Below, piece by piece: positions 12,251-24,016 of a DNA stretch of 64,000 nt. Position 1 is the stretch's first letter; each line of letters starts with the position of its first letter. Source of the stretch: Hypholoma sublateritium FD-334 SS-4 (Eukaryota; Basidiomycota; Agaricomycetes; Agaricales; Strophariaceae). The notes under the pieces were generated by a model. The model was not told the DNA's origin, ran no database searches, and worked only from the letters and a program-made list of their open reading frames with translations. Made by a program: the position numbers and the translations under genes. The DNA lies in assembly GCA_000827495.1 (NCBI GenBank), contig KN817565.1, positions 1 through 64,000 of the forward strand. Direction: 5' to 3'.

Positions 12251-12770
12251 GAGCGCTCAGCAGCGAATACGTACGGCCAACCCGCCTTCTCTTCAACAGC
12301 GTCCCGTAGATCATACTTGTGGCCAAGTCGCTGCTCATGTTCTACATCCACTCGTGAATGGTTGTGAGCACCTCACCGCCCTTCACCGGGATGCTGCTGC
12401 CCCCTGACCCAGTGGTGTTATCCCGCTTGATCTTGGACAGGAAGGCTTTGAGCGACGCCTTTGCCCTCACATCCTCTTCTATGTCCTCCGTGGGACTGGA
12501 CGAAGAGGATGATAAGACAGTGCCATAGTTGTCAGCGGTCGCCAGTTTGAGGATGAGCTGGTAGATCAGAAAGATTAAGTGCTAGGCCAGGCACACGTAG
12601 AACCAGAGTTTCTGTAGGTAAAAGGGGCGTTGCTGAATGCATGTATAATCAAGGTGGCCCCAGTGCTCAATGTACATGAATATGGCGGTGCAATACATGC
12701 ACAGCAGGGGTAGTCGTTTGACGAGGTCGTTGAGATAAGAATCTGAAGCAATAATTATTAAACATTATTC
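12250..12770 (-). pseudogene. Gamma-tubulin complex component-like fragment
   Basis: The minus strand reads SYLNDLVKRLPLLCMYCTA, QQRPFYLQKLWFYV, a stop, then HLIFLIYQLILKLATADNYG and, further on, RAKASLKAFLSK, IPVKGGEVLTTIHEW and YGTLL. The string PVKGGEVLTTIHEW followed by a short-spaced YGTLL matches the GGE-L-LH pattern of gamma-tubulin complex proteins (GCP2/GCP3 type), which nucleate microtubules at spindle poles. In-frame stops occur and only a small internal part is present. The CPSase fragment begins directly downstream on the same strand, near 12,250, so the two form a chimera. The GCP call is less certain than the CPSase call. Confidence 0.55.
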
Positions 12771-12845
12771 TTTCTGCAAGAGTAGTCTTCTTTCGAGAAC
12801 CTGCTCACTTGGCCGCAGTATAGAAAACCATAGCGCTGACTCGGA

Positions 12846-13800
12846 GTGGTGTTTTCGAATGTCGAAGAGGCGAATAGGCGAGGGAAGGCGCTCGCGAAGG
12901 CCGCAATGGCTACACAGGCGCCACCGCCGCGGCGTTCTTGGATGTCGGAGGGGTTGGAAATGAGGCATGGCGCTCGGGCGAGCGCCGGAGCTCAAGCAGG
13001 TGCCCTGCCCCACTCGTGGGCGCTCGCTGCTTGGACTCCGGAGACCAAGCCTGCACAGCGCTTACCCAGGCGTCGTGGGGGGCGATGCTGGGCAATGAGG
13101 CAGCTGAAGTGGCGATGTCGAATAATAGCGCCTGGGCGAGCTCTTATGCTCGCGCAGGCACAATGGCGGCAGTCTTGGGTCGTCTAGGTGGGGTTGTGCG
13201 GCGTGGAGAAACAACTGAAGGCACCTGGGGAGCACTGGTGATGCGTTCCAGAGGTGCTTGACCAGCGTCCGTACGAGCCCATCAAGTCGCACAGGGCTCG
13301 CACTGGGCTTGCGCTGGGCGTTACAGGTGCAAATTGGAGTCGGCGGTGTTGTGTGTAGCCCATCCGACTCCAGTGCAAGCGTCGGTGCTCACGCGGGCGT
13401 CACCGCGGTGGTATCGGTTCCTGGAGGGGTGGGACGAAATAAAACGGCGCCCATGCGAGCGTCGAAGCTCCCGCAGGCGCCGCGGTGCATTTTCGAATGC
13501 CGGAATGGCAAACAGGCAAGAGATGGCGCTCGCGGAGGCGGCATTCTTGGGTTGTAAGGGCTGGGAAGCGAGGAACACCACCTGCGCAAGCATCTAAGCT
13601 CACGGAGGCTCCTTGGTTCGGTGGTGGGCATTCGGAGTGCGATCCTGCTGCGAACAGCGTCCGGGCGAGCCTCATGTCCATCGTAGCGGCGAGGCAGCGG
13701 AAGCGGCGGAGCAATGTCAAAGTACAACGCCTGCGGGAGCTACGATGCTCGCGCAGGTGCTACGGCGGCGGTCTTGTGTTATTTGGTAGGGCTAAGCGTG
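12846..13800. repeat. GC-rich degenerate minisatellite
   Basis: A string of the type GCGCTCGCGNAGGC, followed by a GGCGGC and TTCTTGG-like string, recurs irregularly about ten times. The clearest pair is around 13,128 (CGCCTGGGCGAGCTCTTATG, then CTCGCGCAGGC) and 13,727 (CGCCTGCGGGAGCTACGATG, then CTCGCGCAGGT). Others lie near 12,888, 12,970, 13,390, 13,450, 13,520 and 13,580. The overlapping long frames on both strands in this block are by-products of the GC-rich repeat and are not annotated as genes. Confidence 0.6.
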
Positions 13801-13873
13801 CGGATAGCGTCTAGAAGTGCATGGGCGGCCGATTGAGGGCGGCCGGTTTGGGATATGCGGTTAGGCGTTCCTG

Positions 13874-14434
13874 GTGTGTTGGAATTGCCCATGGTTTCCC
13901 ATGACCGTGACTTATCAAACCTCGGTCAAGCCTTGTATCATGACTCAAAACCAAGAAATCACATTCGTTGGATCTAACGTCCCATTCACGGAATTTCTGC
14001 TTGACACTCAACCACCTTCTACCACACGCATCTACATATCTACCAAGCTATTGCCAACCCCTGACATAGGTGAGGTTGGCGACCTCTTTATTCGTCGTGT
14101 CAACCGCGGTTCCGACCCCTCAGCAGTGGACCTCTTGTGGAAAGGCTTTCGCAAGGACCGACCAGTATGGCGATATATCGAGCATAATAGCCCCAAAATC
14201 CAACATCCCAAACATTCTGCCTGGTACCTCCAAGGCTACCCCTCTTGCCCTCTGAGGCCAATGTGGTGCCGTGAAGATAGCTCTCTAGAACAGGAACAAG
14301 GAGATCTAAAGCAATCAGCATCTCTTTTCCTCAAAATGTACGAGAAAGGCACTCATGCCAACCCCATAGATTTGTCAAGTCCCAATTCTTGCATCACCTT
14401 GGGTACTGCTTCCAATCCTATAAACATATCGTAA
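13874..14434 (+). CDS. Hypothetical ORF in dispersed repeat, copy 2
   Basis: An open frame of up to 186 residues lies in the better preserved copy of the repeat also found at 4330-4990 (repeat limits here about 13,880-14,530). A likely start is the ATG at about 13,900 or 13,940 (MTQNQEITFVGSN). The frame contains STKLLPTPDIGEVGDLF, DPSAVDLLWKGFRKDRPVWR and a Ser/Asn-rich tail. No domain, signal peptide or membrane segment is recognised. Because the same frame recurs, decayed, 9.5 kb away, it may be a multicopy gene family or part of a mobile element whose ends I cannot define. Confidence 0.4.
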   Translation: MCWNCPWFPMTVTYQTSVKPCIMTQNQEITFVGSNVPFTEFLLDTQPPSTTRIYISTKLLPTPDIGEVGDLFIRRVNRGSDPSAVDLLWKGFRKDRPVWRYIEHNSPKIQHPKHSAWYLQGYPSCPLRPMWCREDSSLEQEQGDLKQSASLFLKMYEKGTHANPIDLSSPNSCITLGTASNPINIS

Positions 14435-14790
14435 AATGCACTGAATATGTAAAGTATTTATCCAATGCTTCCTAGGACAAAGAAAGCTAGCTAGATTACT
14501 ATTACTTTACATGATAGTAGGTAGAACATGATATATTGTTTCATCCAGAGAGAAAGCGAAAATAATATGCCGGGCAGATGTGAACTACAACCTTGATAGT
14601 GCAAACTGTCTCAGGCCAAAGGGAACTACTACTCGTAATATTGGCTCAAGCTGCTTGATGTTTGGTTGGCTTCTCTTTGAGAGCCGAGAGGTTGGTGAAG
14701 AGGGCTCGATGCTAGTGGATCCCTGTCGTAGTTCAGTACCCATATTAGAAAGCAGAATCAAAGGTACTCACAACAATACCATGGCTTCTA

Positions 14791-17244
14791 TCAGCCTGCT
14801 GACCTTGTTTTCCAATAATTCTTCATCACAATTCCGCAACGACTCAACAACTCTGTCCATCTCAAGGGTCCGCGACGTATAATTGAAACTACGAACTCCT
14901 GATCGGCACATAAGGCGGTCAAGGCGACTTGTTGCTGTGTGTTGGCACCCGATTGTTTGAGTAAGAGTATGAGGGCCTCGTTGAAGGTGCAGAGATGATG
15001 TACCTCGTGTCCAAGGTCATCGATTACATGGTGCGGGATGCAAGTGGTCAGCCAAGGAGGACTAGCGTTGTCGAGAGATGGAGGTGGCGCAGGAGGTGTC
15101 ACGTCCGACCTATCCGCGCCCATTAATGTTGTCGAATCGTAAGTGCGGGCTGGGATTACGTGCATTAGTGAGGGACAGGAAGGAGTGAGGAAATACTACA
15201 CCTTCAAAGCAGCAGCGGCACTTCACCCCAGCGAACAGGGGCCTTGCATGTGCCCGTGTTTGTTCAGCACTATCGAGTGGTGAGTGCGGCGGCAACTGGC
15301 AGTGTGGCAAGTCTTGTCGGCCGTAGAGTCTGTAGACGTTGTCGGCAGGGGGGCGTGAAGGCGAAAGCGATGTGGAGACATCCGTGGTATGAATAGAGCA
15401 GCAGGCAGAGATGCGGCGCTCGCATGGGAGCCTGATGAGCCCAGTCCATAGGAGGCAACGGAGCCATCTGTACTGATGCGGGCGGAGATGGATGTGATGG
15501 CGACGACATCACGTACAGTGGCAGCTTGAGGCGCTGTGTATGCCTTCTCCTCTTCGTCCAGTGACGAGTCGAAAAGCATAGGGGCGGCGAGCGGGCGAGG
15601 CAAGAGCGAGGACGGTCCGCGGTGGGGCAGGTGCAGGGGAACATTGGCATCGGAGACGATCCATGACGATGGCGAGGAATGCAGCGTCATGGTAAGCAGG
15701 CAGCATGAGACGCCGGCATGACGACGAGGGCGGGCTCGACGTGGGTCGCTGGAGCGGAGGCGAGCACGAGTCCGCCACGCTCATGGGTGGCGATGAAGAC
15801 AAAGGCGAGGGCAGCGGAGGCAACATGCACGGGGCCAGCCTGCAAGGCGCGAGTGGCAGCAAGGGATGGAGGCGGCTTGGTGTCGGCGGCGAAGGCGGGC
15901 TCGAATGACATCGAACGCCATTCCATCATTTCGCCGATGGTCATTGTAGCATCGACTCCTTCAAGATCAAGCCCGCCGAAATCGAAATCGAGATCGATTT
16001 CCTGTATGGCTTCCTCCTCTTGTCTCCCAGCCGTATATGCTACTTCCATGTCCATCCCACTCCCATTGTTTTCCAATGTTCACTCGGCTCACTTCCTCGC
16101 CTTCCTGGACAGTGTGCTCGCATACCTCACCAAGATGGTCCATCAAGCATCCGCAGTCGCACCACTTCTTCGTCAAGATGAGCCTGTAGCTGCGCTCGTC
16201 GAATTCACGCGCCACATGCCTGCAAACCTTGCTCCGCCAATCGCCCAGTCCGAATGGGCTGGCGCAAGCCCAGCCAAACTTCAGTTGACATGCATCCTCC
16301 AGAGCGTCCTGTCCGTCCCGCAGAGTCCCGAGGTGCGGTAGCTCTATGAAAGCCGGAGGAGGCATTGCCTCAAGAGCAGCAAGGTGTACTCTGAGCGCAG
16401 GGTAAAACGGCAGCAGGCGCAACGAGTGCAGCCCCAGCTTATTGCACATGTCAACATTATTGGACAGCGCCTGACGGGTATTTTCAATGGCGCGAATGCA
16501 CGGCGACGAGTAGACACGTACGAAATGGCGCAGCACTGTATACAACCACAGCACAATCTTTGTCGCGACGCGCTCGCCGGCCTGTCGCATGTCCATGCTG
16601 ATTGCGCACGGAAGAGGCTCTTGATCTCGTCCAATTCATGGTTGAATGCAAACCAGCCCGGGCCATCGAGGCAGCGCATGACGAGCATGGGGAGGTGCAC
16701 GAGAGCGATGCTGTAGAGCCAGGTGATATAGAGCCGAGCGATGTCCTGCTCGTAGCAGATGAGGAGGCGGGTGATGGCACTCTCGGGCTGGGAGACGGTG
16801 CCTGGATTATGCTATGGTCAACGTGTGGGTTGAGTGCACGTATGTGGTGAGTGTACTTGATAATGCGGTGCCCGTTGATCCGAGTATTTGGGAGGCATTT
16901 CGAGCAGCTAGCTGCCACAATATGTTATATAGATACCTTGTTGAATCTGGAGACTGAAGTCCTAGAGACGGGTAATTTGGTCAGCATTGCATGGAAAGTG
17001 GCATGAGATATATGTACCAAAGCTTCCGGTTCTTGATTCTTTTGGTAGAGTCAATATTGAGTAGACGCAATAATGCAGAATGAATGGTGTGCTTTTTCAG
17101 AGTTTGTGCGAAAGGCGGTACAGGTAAGTAGCAGGTGACCAGGCTCTCAAACTGAATGAGAACGCAAAAACATATAGGTTGGTATCGGTCCCAGAGTTTT
17201 GTTTGCGGTGTCCCGGTATCGGAGAAGATGGGCTCAACGGCCAC
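14791..17244 (-). pseudogene. Unresolved decayed gene region
   Basis: Several minus-strand blocks look protein-like but do not join cleanly. The best runs from about 16,800: after a GT..AG intron it reads QPESAITRLLICYEQD, LYITWLYSIALVHLPMLVM, then WFAFNHELDEIKSLFRA. A 2-nt surplus near 16,610 then breaks the frame before MDMRQAGERVATKIVLWLY and the following ~150 residues. Its end is acidic (EIDLDFDFGGLDLEGVD), which would suit an activation domain. A separate block at 17,244-16,981 and Pro/Ser-rich blocks at 15,690-14,800 may be exons of the same gene. A fungal transcription-regulator origin is possible but unsupported by a recognisable DNA-binding motif. Confidence 0.35.
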
Positions 17245-17516
17245 GATGACGGCGAGATGCAGTGCAGCGTCCGAGTCGTGGATAGTTAGAAATTAATGTT
17301 GTACGTGTTTGGTTCACGAGAGCCCTGTAGCCATATGTGCTTCTCGCGTATTTTTGTGAATCGGCTCCTCTGAATCACTGGAGGGCTGCGGTTCCGACTC
17401 GGAGTCAAGTTATACTACCAATTCAGTCTTTCTATTCCACAACCTACTTAGTGCTTCTTCAACAAGTCCTGTTCTCCCCTCTGATTAACTACCACGTTAC
17501 TAAATACCACCCCATT

Positions 17517-18525
17517 ATGATACAAACAGCGGCCCGCCCATCAAACTCAACCCCGGAATCTACAGAAAATGAATACTTGAACTCAACTGGTGCTCCTACG
17601 AGCAGTGTGAGCACCATCACGAATCGCAGAGCTCCGCTTTGTTCGAAGTGTAAACGGCCACGACGAGGTCATCCACGATCGGGCTGTCCTTTTACCGATT
17701 TGCCTTCGCCAGCGACCCAGATTGAACTCACAAATAGTAAGTCGTGCAATCCAAATTGAAGATCAGTATAATGACGTCAATACTGTAGTTTCTGAGCGCT
17801 ATTTACAGCCTATCAAGCAGAGCGAAATCTTCCCCCCTCTGGTCAGATACACCAAGGAGGTTGTGGCACATAGTGTTTCCCGGTCCGAGCTTTCTGCTGT
17901 CGCTACGACTCCTCTGGTGACGAGGGATACTCAGGCTACTATGAAGAGCGAGATGCTGACGCAAACTTGTTTACCCGGCACGATCATCTCACTATCCCCC
18001 GACACCAACTTTTCTGCATCCGAATCCTCTGCCAATAAACCGCCTTTGAAACTGCTGTTGTCACCCACAGATTCAGCACACACTTTACGTGAGCGGTCTG
18101 TGAAAATGGGAGAGCTCAAGTCAGAAGATAATACCAGTACCTGCAATTCCGACCTAACCAGGGGCCATATATTAGGGACCCTCTCTCGAGAACGTGGATT
18201 CTTTGTGTCAGAACTCTCTGGAAAAGCTTTGGCTGTTATCTTCATGATCCCCAAGGTGAATTCCGATGCCATAGTTGATCAAGCCATGGCACTCAAGTTC
18301 AATACGCAACGGTTTGAGAGCAAGGATGACGATGAACCGAATATGCTGATCATCCTTGATCATGAAAAAAAGGCCAGTCTGGAAACTCTTCTTTGCATAG
18401 GCAAAACTTCAAAAGAGGATAAGGTAGAAGTAGGTATTTCAAAAGGACCGACCATACTACAAGCTTCAGCCACAGCAATGGTTGTTGGCGCAGTATGTGC
18501 TTGGACTGCATTGGCCTTTGCCTAA
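17517..18525 (+). CDS. Zinc-knuckle protein with C-terminal membrane tail
   Basis: Two exons, 17517-17736 and 17789-18525, join in frame across a 52-bp GT..AG intron and give 318 residues. Near residue 45 is CSKCKRPRRGHPRSGC, a C-x2-C-x6-H-x4-C zinc-knuckle pattern. The middle is Ser/Thr-rich and probably disordered. The last ~20 residues (ATAMVVGAVCAWTALAFA) form a hydrophobic tail able to insert into a membrane. I recall similarly built uncharacterised proteins in other Agaricomycetes, but no function is known to me. It is convergent with the large JmjC-like gene, whose 3' end lies about 375 bp downstream. Confidence 0.65.
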
Positions 18526-18899
18526 GGATGATTTTTTTCCGACCAGTATTAGTAATTTGTTATTGGCTCTTTCTTTTAGCTATCAATAGTCTATTGTCTA
18601 AAAAGTTCACATTCAAGTTAGTCTAAATAAACTACTAGTGGAAGAGTTGTCTAAGTCTTGCGGTATGCACAGTCAGGTTCACCTTGAAACGATTAAGTAG
18701 TAATTGGTTAGTAGTAAATGAGACCGAACTCAAGTGAACTCGAGCGTAAACTGCCATTCCATCGGCTGATAGTACTACACGACTATAACAAACCACAAGT
18801 TGAGATTATGACCAGTAGCTGCACTATTGAATTGAGTACACCGATGGTGACCGACTTGTACAACAAACAATTGCCAGGAAACAAAGAAAAACCGCCCAT

Positions 18900-21800
18900 T
18901 TACAATCTTCTCTTTTTGCGCGGCGGCTTGCTCTGTGAGTCTGAGTTATTGGAGTTATCAGAGCTCGAATCAATTATTGGAACCCTCCGCCGGCGCCGTG
19001 GCTTTTGGTTAACTTCAACCGAATTTCCACTGCCGGGCGAGTTTGTGCCTGACATTTCACCTTCCTCAGGATCTTGGTGGGCTTCGTCATTCTCCGCTTC
19101 GAGTCCCTCATTACCATCCGAGTCCCTCCGTAGAGTCTGTTCCTCTTCAGTCTGTTCCTCTTCTTCAGTCTGTTCCTCCTCTTCGGTGTGTTCCTCTTCA
19201 GTGTGCTCCTCGTCAGTGTGTTCCTCTTCAGATTGTTCTTCTGAAGTCTGTTCTTCTGACTCGCTGTCGGTCTGTTCATCCGACTCGGGGCATTCAGGGA
19301 GTCCAAGAAACATATTGTCTCCTTGGGTGTATCCAAGCCTAGACAGAAGGAAAAAGGGATATGGAGCTACACATAAGATGGTGAGTAAATGGTATCATAT
19401 GGCAAGAGTCAACATACTTTGGTACGTGGACTTTTTGAGTTTGGTAATAGTTAAGTTTCGCGGCCCAAAATAAGCCAAGGTTTTCAAGTTGTCATCAGAA
19501 CTCGAAGCCAGCCAGCTGTTAATCTCGTTACGAATATCATCTTGCCCATCAAAACACATCATAACTTGTCGACGAAATTCATCCTGGATGCGCTGATATG
19601 AATTCAAGCCCTTGGACCGGTTGCTAGGCTCGTTTGATTCCACATAGAGAATAATCGCTGCTGATACCCGAGCAATGTGAGGTATGAACATTACCAGGTA
19701 GAAAACCCTTCTCTGAGAGTCGTTATTAATGATGGCGTAAGTTTGAAAGAACCAGAACACAAGGTCGTAAGCGAGCCCTCGCGTTCGGATGCATTTGTGG
19801 CGTTCCTCTGTAGAAATGTTGTTTGCGTCGTCATTGAGATGGAGCTCTTGAAGAAATTTTGATGGATTGGAATCAGGGCCACATTGATATGTCCTGTGGT
19901 CCAAGACGTTGCACAGTATCCCGAGTATGCACAATGAAAATAGGTCAATGACACCTTCTAATGTTGTCATATCGGGAAGGTGCTCTCGAGCAGGGTCTAT
20001 ATAGATATTCATTAATTGAGCTTCGACAGGTTAACCTTATTACTTACCTTGTTCGTGAAGAGAATTTCCAGCTAATCCAGTGTGATAAAATTGTACCAGG
20101 CGGTGAATCAGTGGCAATGTGAGAGAGGGATCTGAGGTTATGGGGCTCGGATTAAATACGAAATCGTGGACAATAGCGTAGAGTGTTTGAGCCATCAATC
20201 CACTGGTGTAGAAGTACCCCCCAAAACCAATGGTATTCTCTGCATGGTATGTTGCAAACAGTGTTCCTGGCTTGAGGTAGCTGCATAGTTGCCACTCAAG
20301 TTAGCTCAATTGGACACCACACGCAGCAACCAACGAAATACAAGCGTACATAGTCATCCCTGGGCTGAGATAGATCTGTTCAACCACCCAGAACGGGTTT
20401 CTGGGGTTCGAATCGTTGTAGGCACTGTTTTGGAAGAGACGAACGTCGCCCATGACATCATAGTCTCTTGGGCAAAGAACATTGTCGTTTTCCGTACTTG
20501 CTTTGGGCCGAGCAATCCATACACACTGACCACCTGTCTTGACCGTGAGGTAACGACCGAGGCCACGGGGGGCGACATCCCACCAGCTGTGAGCACCCTT
20601 GGTTGCAACGAGTCGAAAGTGAGAATTTGCGATTGGAAGGTGGTAGTCTGAGTCCTTGGCAAAGGGAAATCCTTCCGTAGCCCGCCATGCCACGTAATCC
20701 GTCGAGAATGGTCCGTCCTTCCAGCCGGCCGAGCTGCAAGGCATAGATCTAACCTGGACTATTTTGCTCCCATCATCTTGTTTGGCGCACGTTAGGATGT
20801 CGCTAATGGTACCACTGCGTAGTGTTACGTCATTGCTAGAACTAAGATCTTCATGAAAAATGAGTCAGCTCTGCTGGTGAGCAAATAGGTTGGGCTGAGA
20901 GAAATATGAAATAGTACGTACCTTCGATGTCGAATGTTGTAGAAAAGCTCTGAAATTGAAGCAGAGAATCTATGTTGAATTCGCCAGGTATTACTTTTTC
21001 ATCGATGCTGATTATGGTCTGACTGCAGAAGATCTCTCTGAATTCTCTTGGCTTGAGGATAGAAAATTCAGCAGATTTCATCACTCGAAAGCACGACTGT
21101 TTCGGTGCCGAAATATGCAGGGGCATGTTAACAACATCCAAAGACTCCTTGGCTGCGGAGACAAATTCCATAAGTATTTTAATGTGTTCGGAGAACTGCC
21201 CAAGTCAAAGTCATATGTTGAGTCCTGATTTTCTGAGCGTGTTGAATCATATTACACACATGCATCATTGGCTTTACCAATACCTCCTCCCCAAAGGGAT
21301 TGAAAACCACAAACTTGTTTTCCTCGCCGAACCATTGGAATTTCTAAGTGTAAAGTACACAACTTAGTCATTTCTGAGACTCGATGGCGTCATAGTAGTG
21401 TCAACTTACCACAGAGCCATTCTCCAATTCGCGTTCAAGCAAGTTCTGCGCGCAAACAGACTGTTCATATTCCTAACAGTTGTTTACTTCAATTAGTTTT
21501 AATGTTCACCTGGATGTCTTGGAACCGACGGAGTTACCATTTTGACCTTCACTGGCTCCCAGTAATGTTCTCTCAGCGATTGTTTGACCAGTGTTGTTGT
21601 GTCCATGGCTTCCGTCACAGCTTTCGAGTCTGGTTCCGTCGACTCAGGGCGCGACAGCTCAGTGGAAAGCCTCTTGCTAGTGGGTTTCTTCTTCCGGGTA
21701 GGCCGAGGTTTTCTAATCGGAGGTGGTTTGTCCTTGATCGAGTTTGCTGCCGCCGCTGCAAGGCGCGCCTTCAAACCTCGCTGATTCCGCTTGACTGCAT

Positions 21801-23954
21801 CCGCAACAGAGTCATTAAGAGGCCCCCCCACAGAAAGAGGCGTTGTCGATTTACTAGCACCCAGAGAAGTATTCAATAAAGTGGTAGGTCCAGATGCAAG
21901 TTGAGACTTGGTCGGTCCTTTTTCCGAATCGTTTACACCCTCGGGGGCCAAGTCTGATGCTACAGTCTTGTTCGATTCGGCAATAGACCCTTCTCTATCA
22001 TGGCGGTCGCCCGATGGATCAGCAGCTGGTTCCGGTATCGCCTGATCAATGTTGTTTACTCCAGCCTCAGGGCTAGTGGTTCGGAGGTCACAGTCTTGCA
22101 CCGCATCCGACGATTCGATCATAGACCCCGTCACATTCATGGTAGATTCCGAGTCGTTGCTAGTTTGCGGTGCTTTCTCTTGAATGGGTGGGACGAGGCC
22201 ATTGACCATGAATGATGGTCCTGCTTCTTGTCGCAGATGCTCATAGAAAGGCCATTCCCGTGAAGGTGGTTCAGTGAAGTTAGCCGCCAGAAGAGATATG
22301 TTTTTTGGAGCATGATGATGTGCTATAAGTAGGCGGTGGTCAATTTACCCTGAACAATAGAATAATGGAAGAGCAATGTATTTACCGGCGGAGAACCAAG
22401 AACGTATTTCTTCAACCTGCAGTTCCAACTCGTCCCAAGGTATTTCATCACGAAGTTCTCGCAGCGCGGAGCATATTTCCTTCCGACCTGTCGCCAAGTC
22501 TACGAGAGTATGAAATACCATGCGATCTATGCGACGAATGATTTCTGGAGTGTTATTGCCCAAGTCTTTCACATACTAGAGGCTCAGATTAGTATAAGGT
22601 GCAGTCACTGTTGAATGAAAATGTGATACTACGTACCTTCAGAATATCGATTTGATTCCAGTTCCATCGATATATTTTGGAATCGACCAACAGAAGCATC
22701 GGCGAGATGTAGACGGCAGATTGAAGCGCCATTCTCAGTTTGCTCACATCTATGTCACCTATTGCTTTGCAAACGTCTTCGCAATCTTCATTGCTCAACT
22801 CAAGTGTATGTTGCCCGGAGTCATCCGAGTTGGGTTGGCGATGTTCCACAGCGTCAACTTGCATTAGATGATCTTCATTGTCTCGGTGGGAAGTTTCATG
22901 ACCTTGCGCCTGATCACAATCTTGCACCATATCCTGTTCGCCATAACCTTCCGTCTCCTGCTGAGGAACTTCATTGGGGGTGGCGGCGACGATGTTCTTT
23001 TCGGCAATGTTCTGTTCACCTATTCGACTGGTTTTAATAGTCAGAACATATTGCTTTGTTATAGTTTGAGGTTACCAATGCTTACCACCATTCCTTGACT
23101 AACTCTGGTCCAAGCTTCCCGTCAGGTAGGTCAGGCAGTTTCTTCCCTTTTCCCAGACTGGGTTCATTCAGTAGATGGTGCATATACAACGCGGCAGCGA
23201 CGAAGTTCGTGAATATTGCAGCGGCATCTTCTTGCCTAGCAGTGTGCGCCAACGACAATAGTAACCGAATTCTTGTATCCGTGCTGCGCTTTCCCGGGAC
23301 GAACTTTGGCGCATTTGGCGATGCCAAGTTCTGAAGACTGTGCAGGGAAGACCGGAAACGCTTGAGAACCACGGTCCAATCCTTGAATTTGGAAACAAAT
23401 GGCTAATAAAACACATTGAATATTGTTTATATGGGAATAGACACAGAAATCACCTGGCACGACGAGTACAGCTGCTCTGCACGGCCATGTATTGGGAGGT
23501 TCAGCGGGAGATCCTTCGATGTATCGCCAATCTCAAACGTGGCGAGATTGCGGAAGTATTCTGTTAATTTGTAGTGGAAGAACAGACGATAGAGATGTCG
23601 GTACTTCGTCGGTCCGCCGTCGACATCCAAAGCTGTTTGTGGAATAGTGTGGAGGACACCTCTCAGTCTTGATGTCTCAAAGTCGGGAGAATATAGTTGC
23701 TTCTCGAACTCCAGGATATTCTCTAGATAGCTCTAACAACATTATGTTAGTCGAGACACTACTTGTACTTTATTTAGGATCAGCTGTAAACTGACCAGTG
23801 AGAAATGATCCGAAGGCATGGCTTCAGCCAAGTCCTCAGCTATCAAGATTGCTCTATCATTCCATGGGAAGGCAGCCACAGCGAGGGAGCACTTTCTGGC
23901 TGCTTCGCGTTTGGAAGCATCAGGAGGGGAAGTGCCAGAGGCTAAAGGCAACAT
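18900..23954 (-). CDS. Large JmjC-like (cupin-fold) nuclear protein lacking metal ligands
   Basis: About 13 exons with GT..AG introns join in frame into roughly 1,400 residues, starting at the ATG at 23,954. After a helical N-terminus and a long Ser/Thr/Pro-rich segment, a JmjC-like core is seen: HFRLVATKGAHSWWDVAPRG, YLTVKTGGQCVWIARPK, VVEQIYLSPGMT, then YLKPGTLFATYHAENTIGFG and GYFY. Related Agaricomycete JmjC proteins carry WHxD, PGTxH and GGHFY at these places; here the positions read WDVA, PGTLF and GGYFY. The two His and the Asp that bind iron are therefore missing. The C-terminus has a Glu/Thr repeat (EEQTEEEQ, EEHTEEEH; about 19,135-19,260), a basic patch RRRRRVP and ends in RKKRRL, a nuclear-localisation type tail. 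Probably a non-catalytic chromatin-related protein; the role is inferred. Confidence 0.7.
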
Positions 23955-24016
23955 CTCAATCGAAGTTTGTGGCAGTTGACTTGAACTCAGTGGGAGCCTG
24001 AGAAACGTTGTGCTTA

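Noticed and set aside
12846..13814. Many overlapping 60-113-codon frames on both strands
   Set aside because: They are by-products of the GC-rich minisatellite and share its repeat period.
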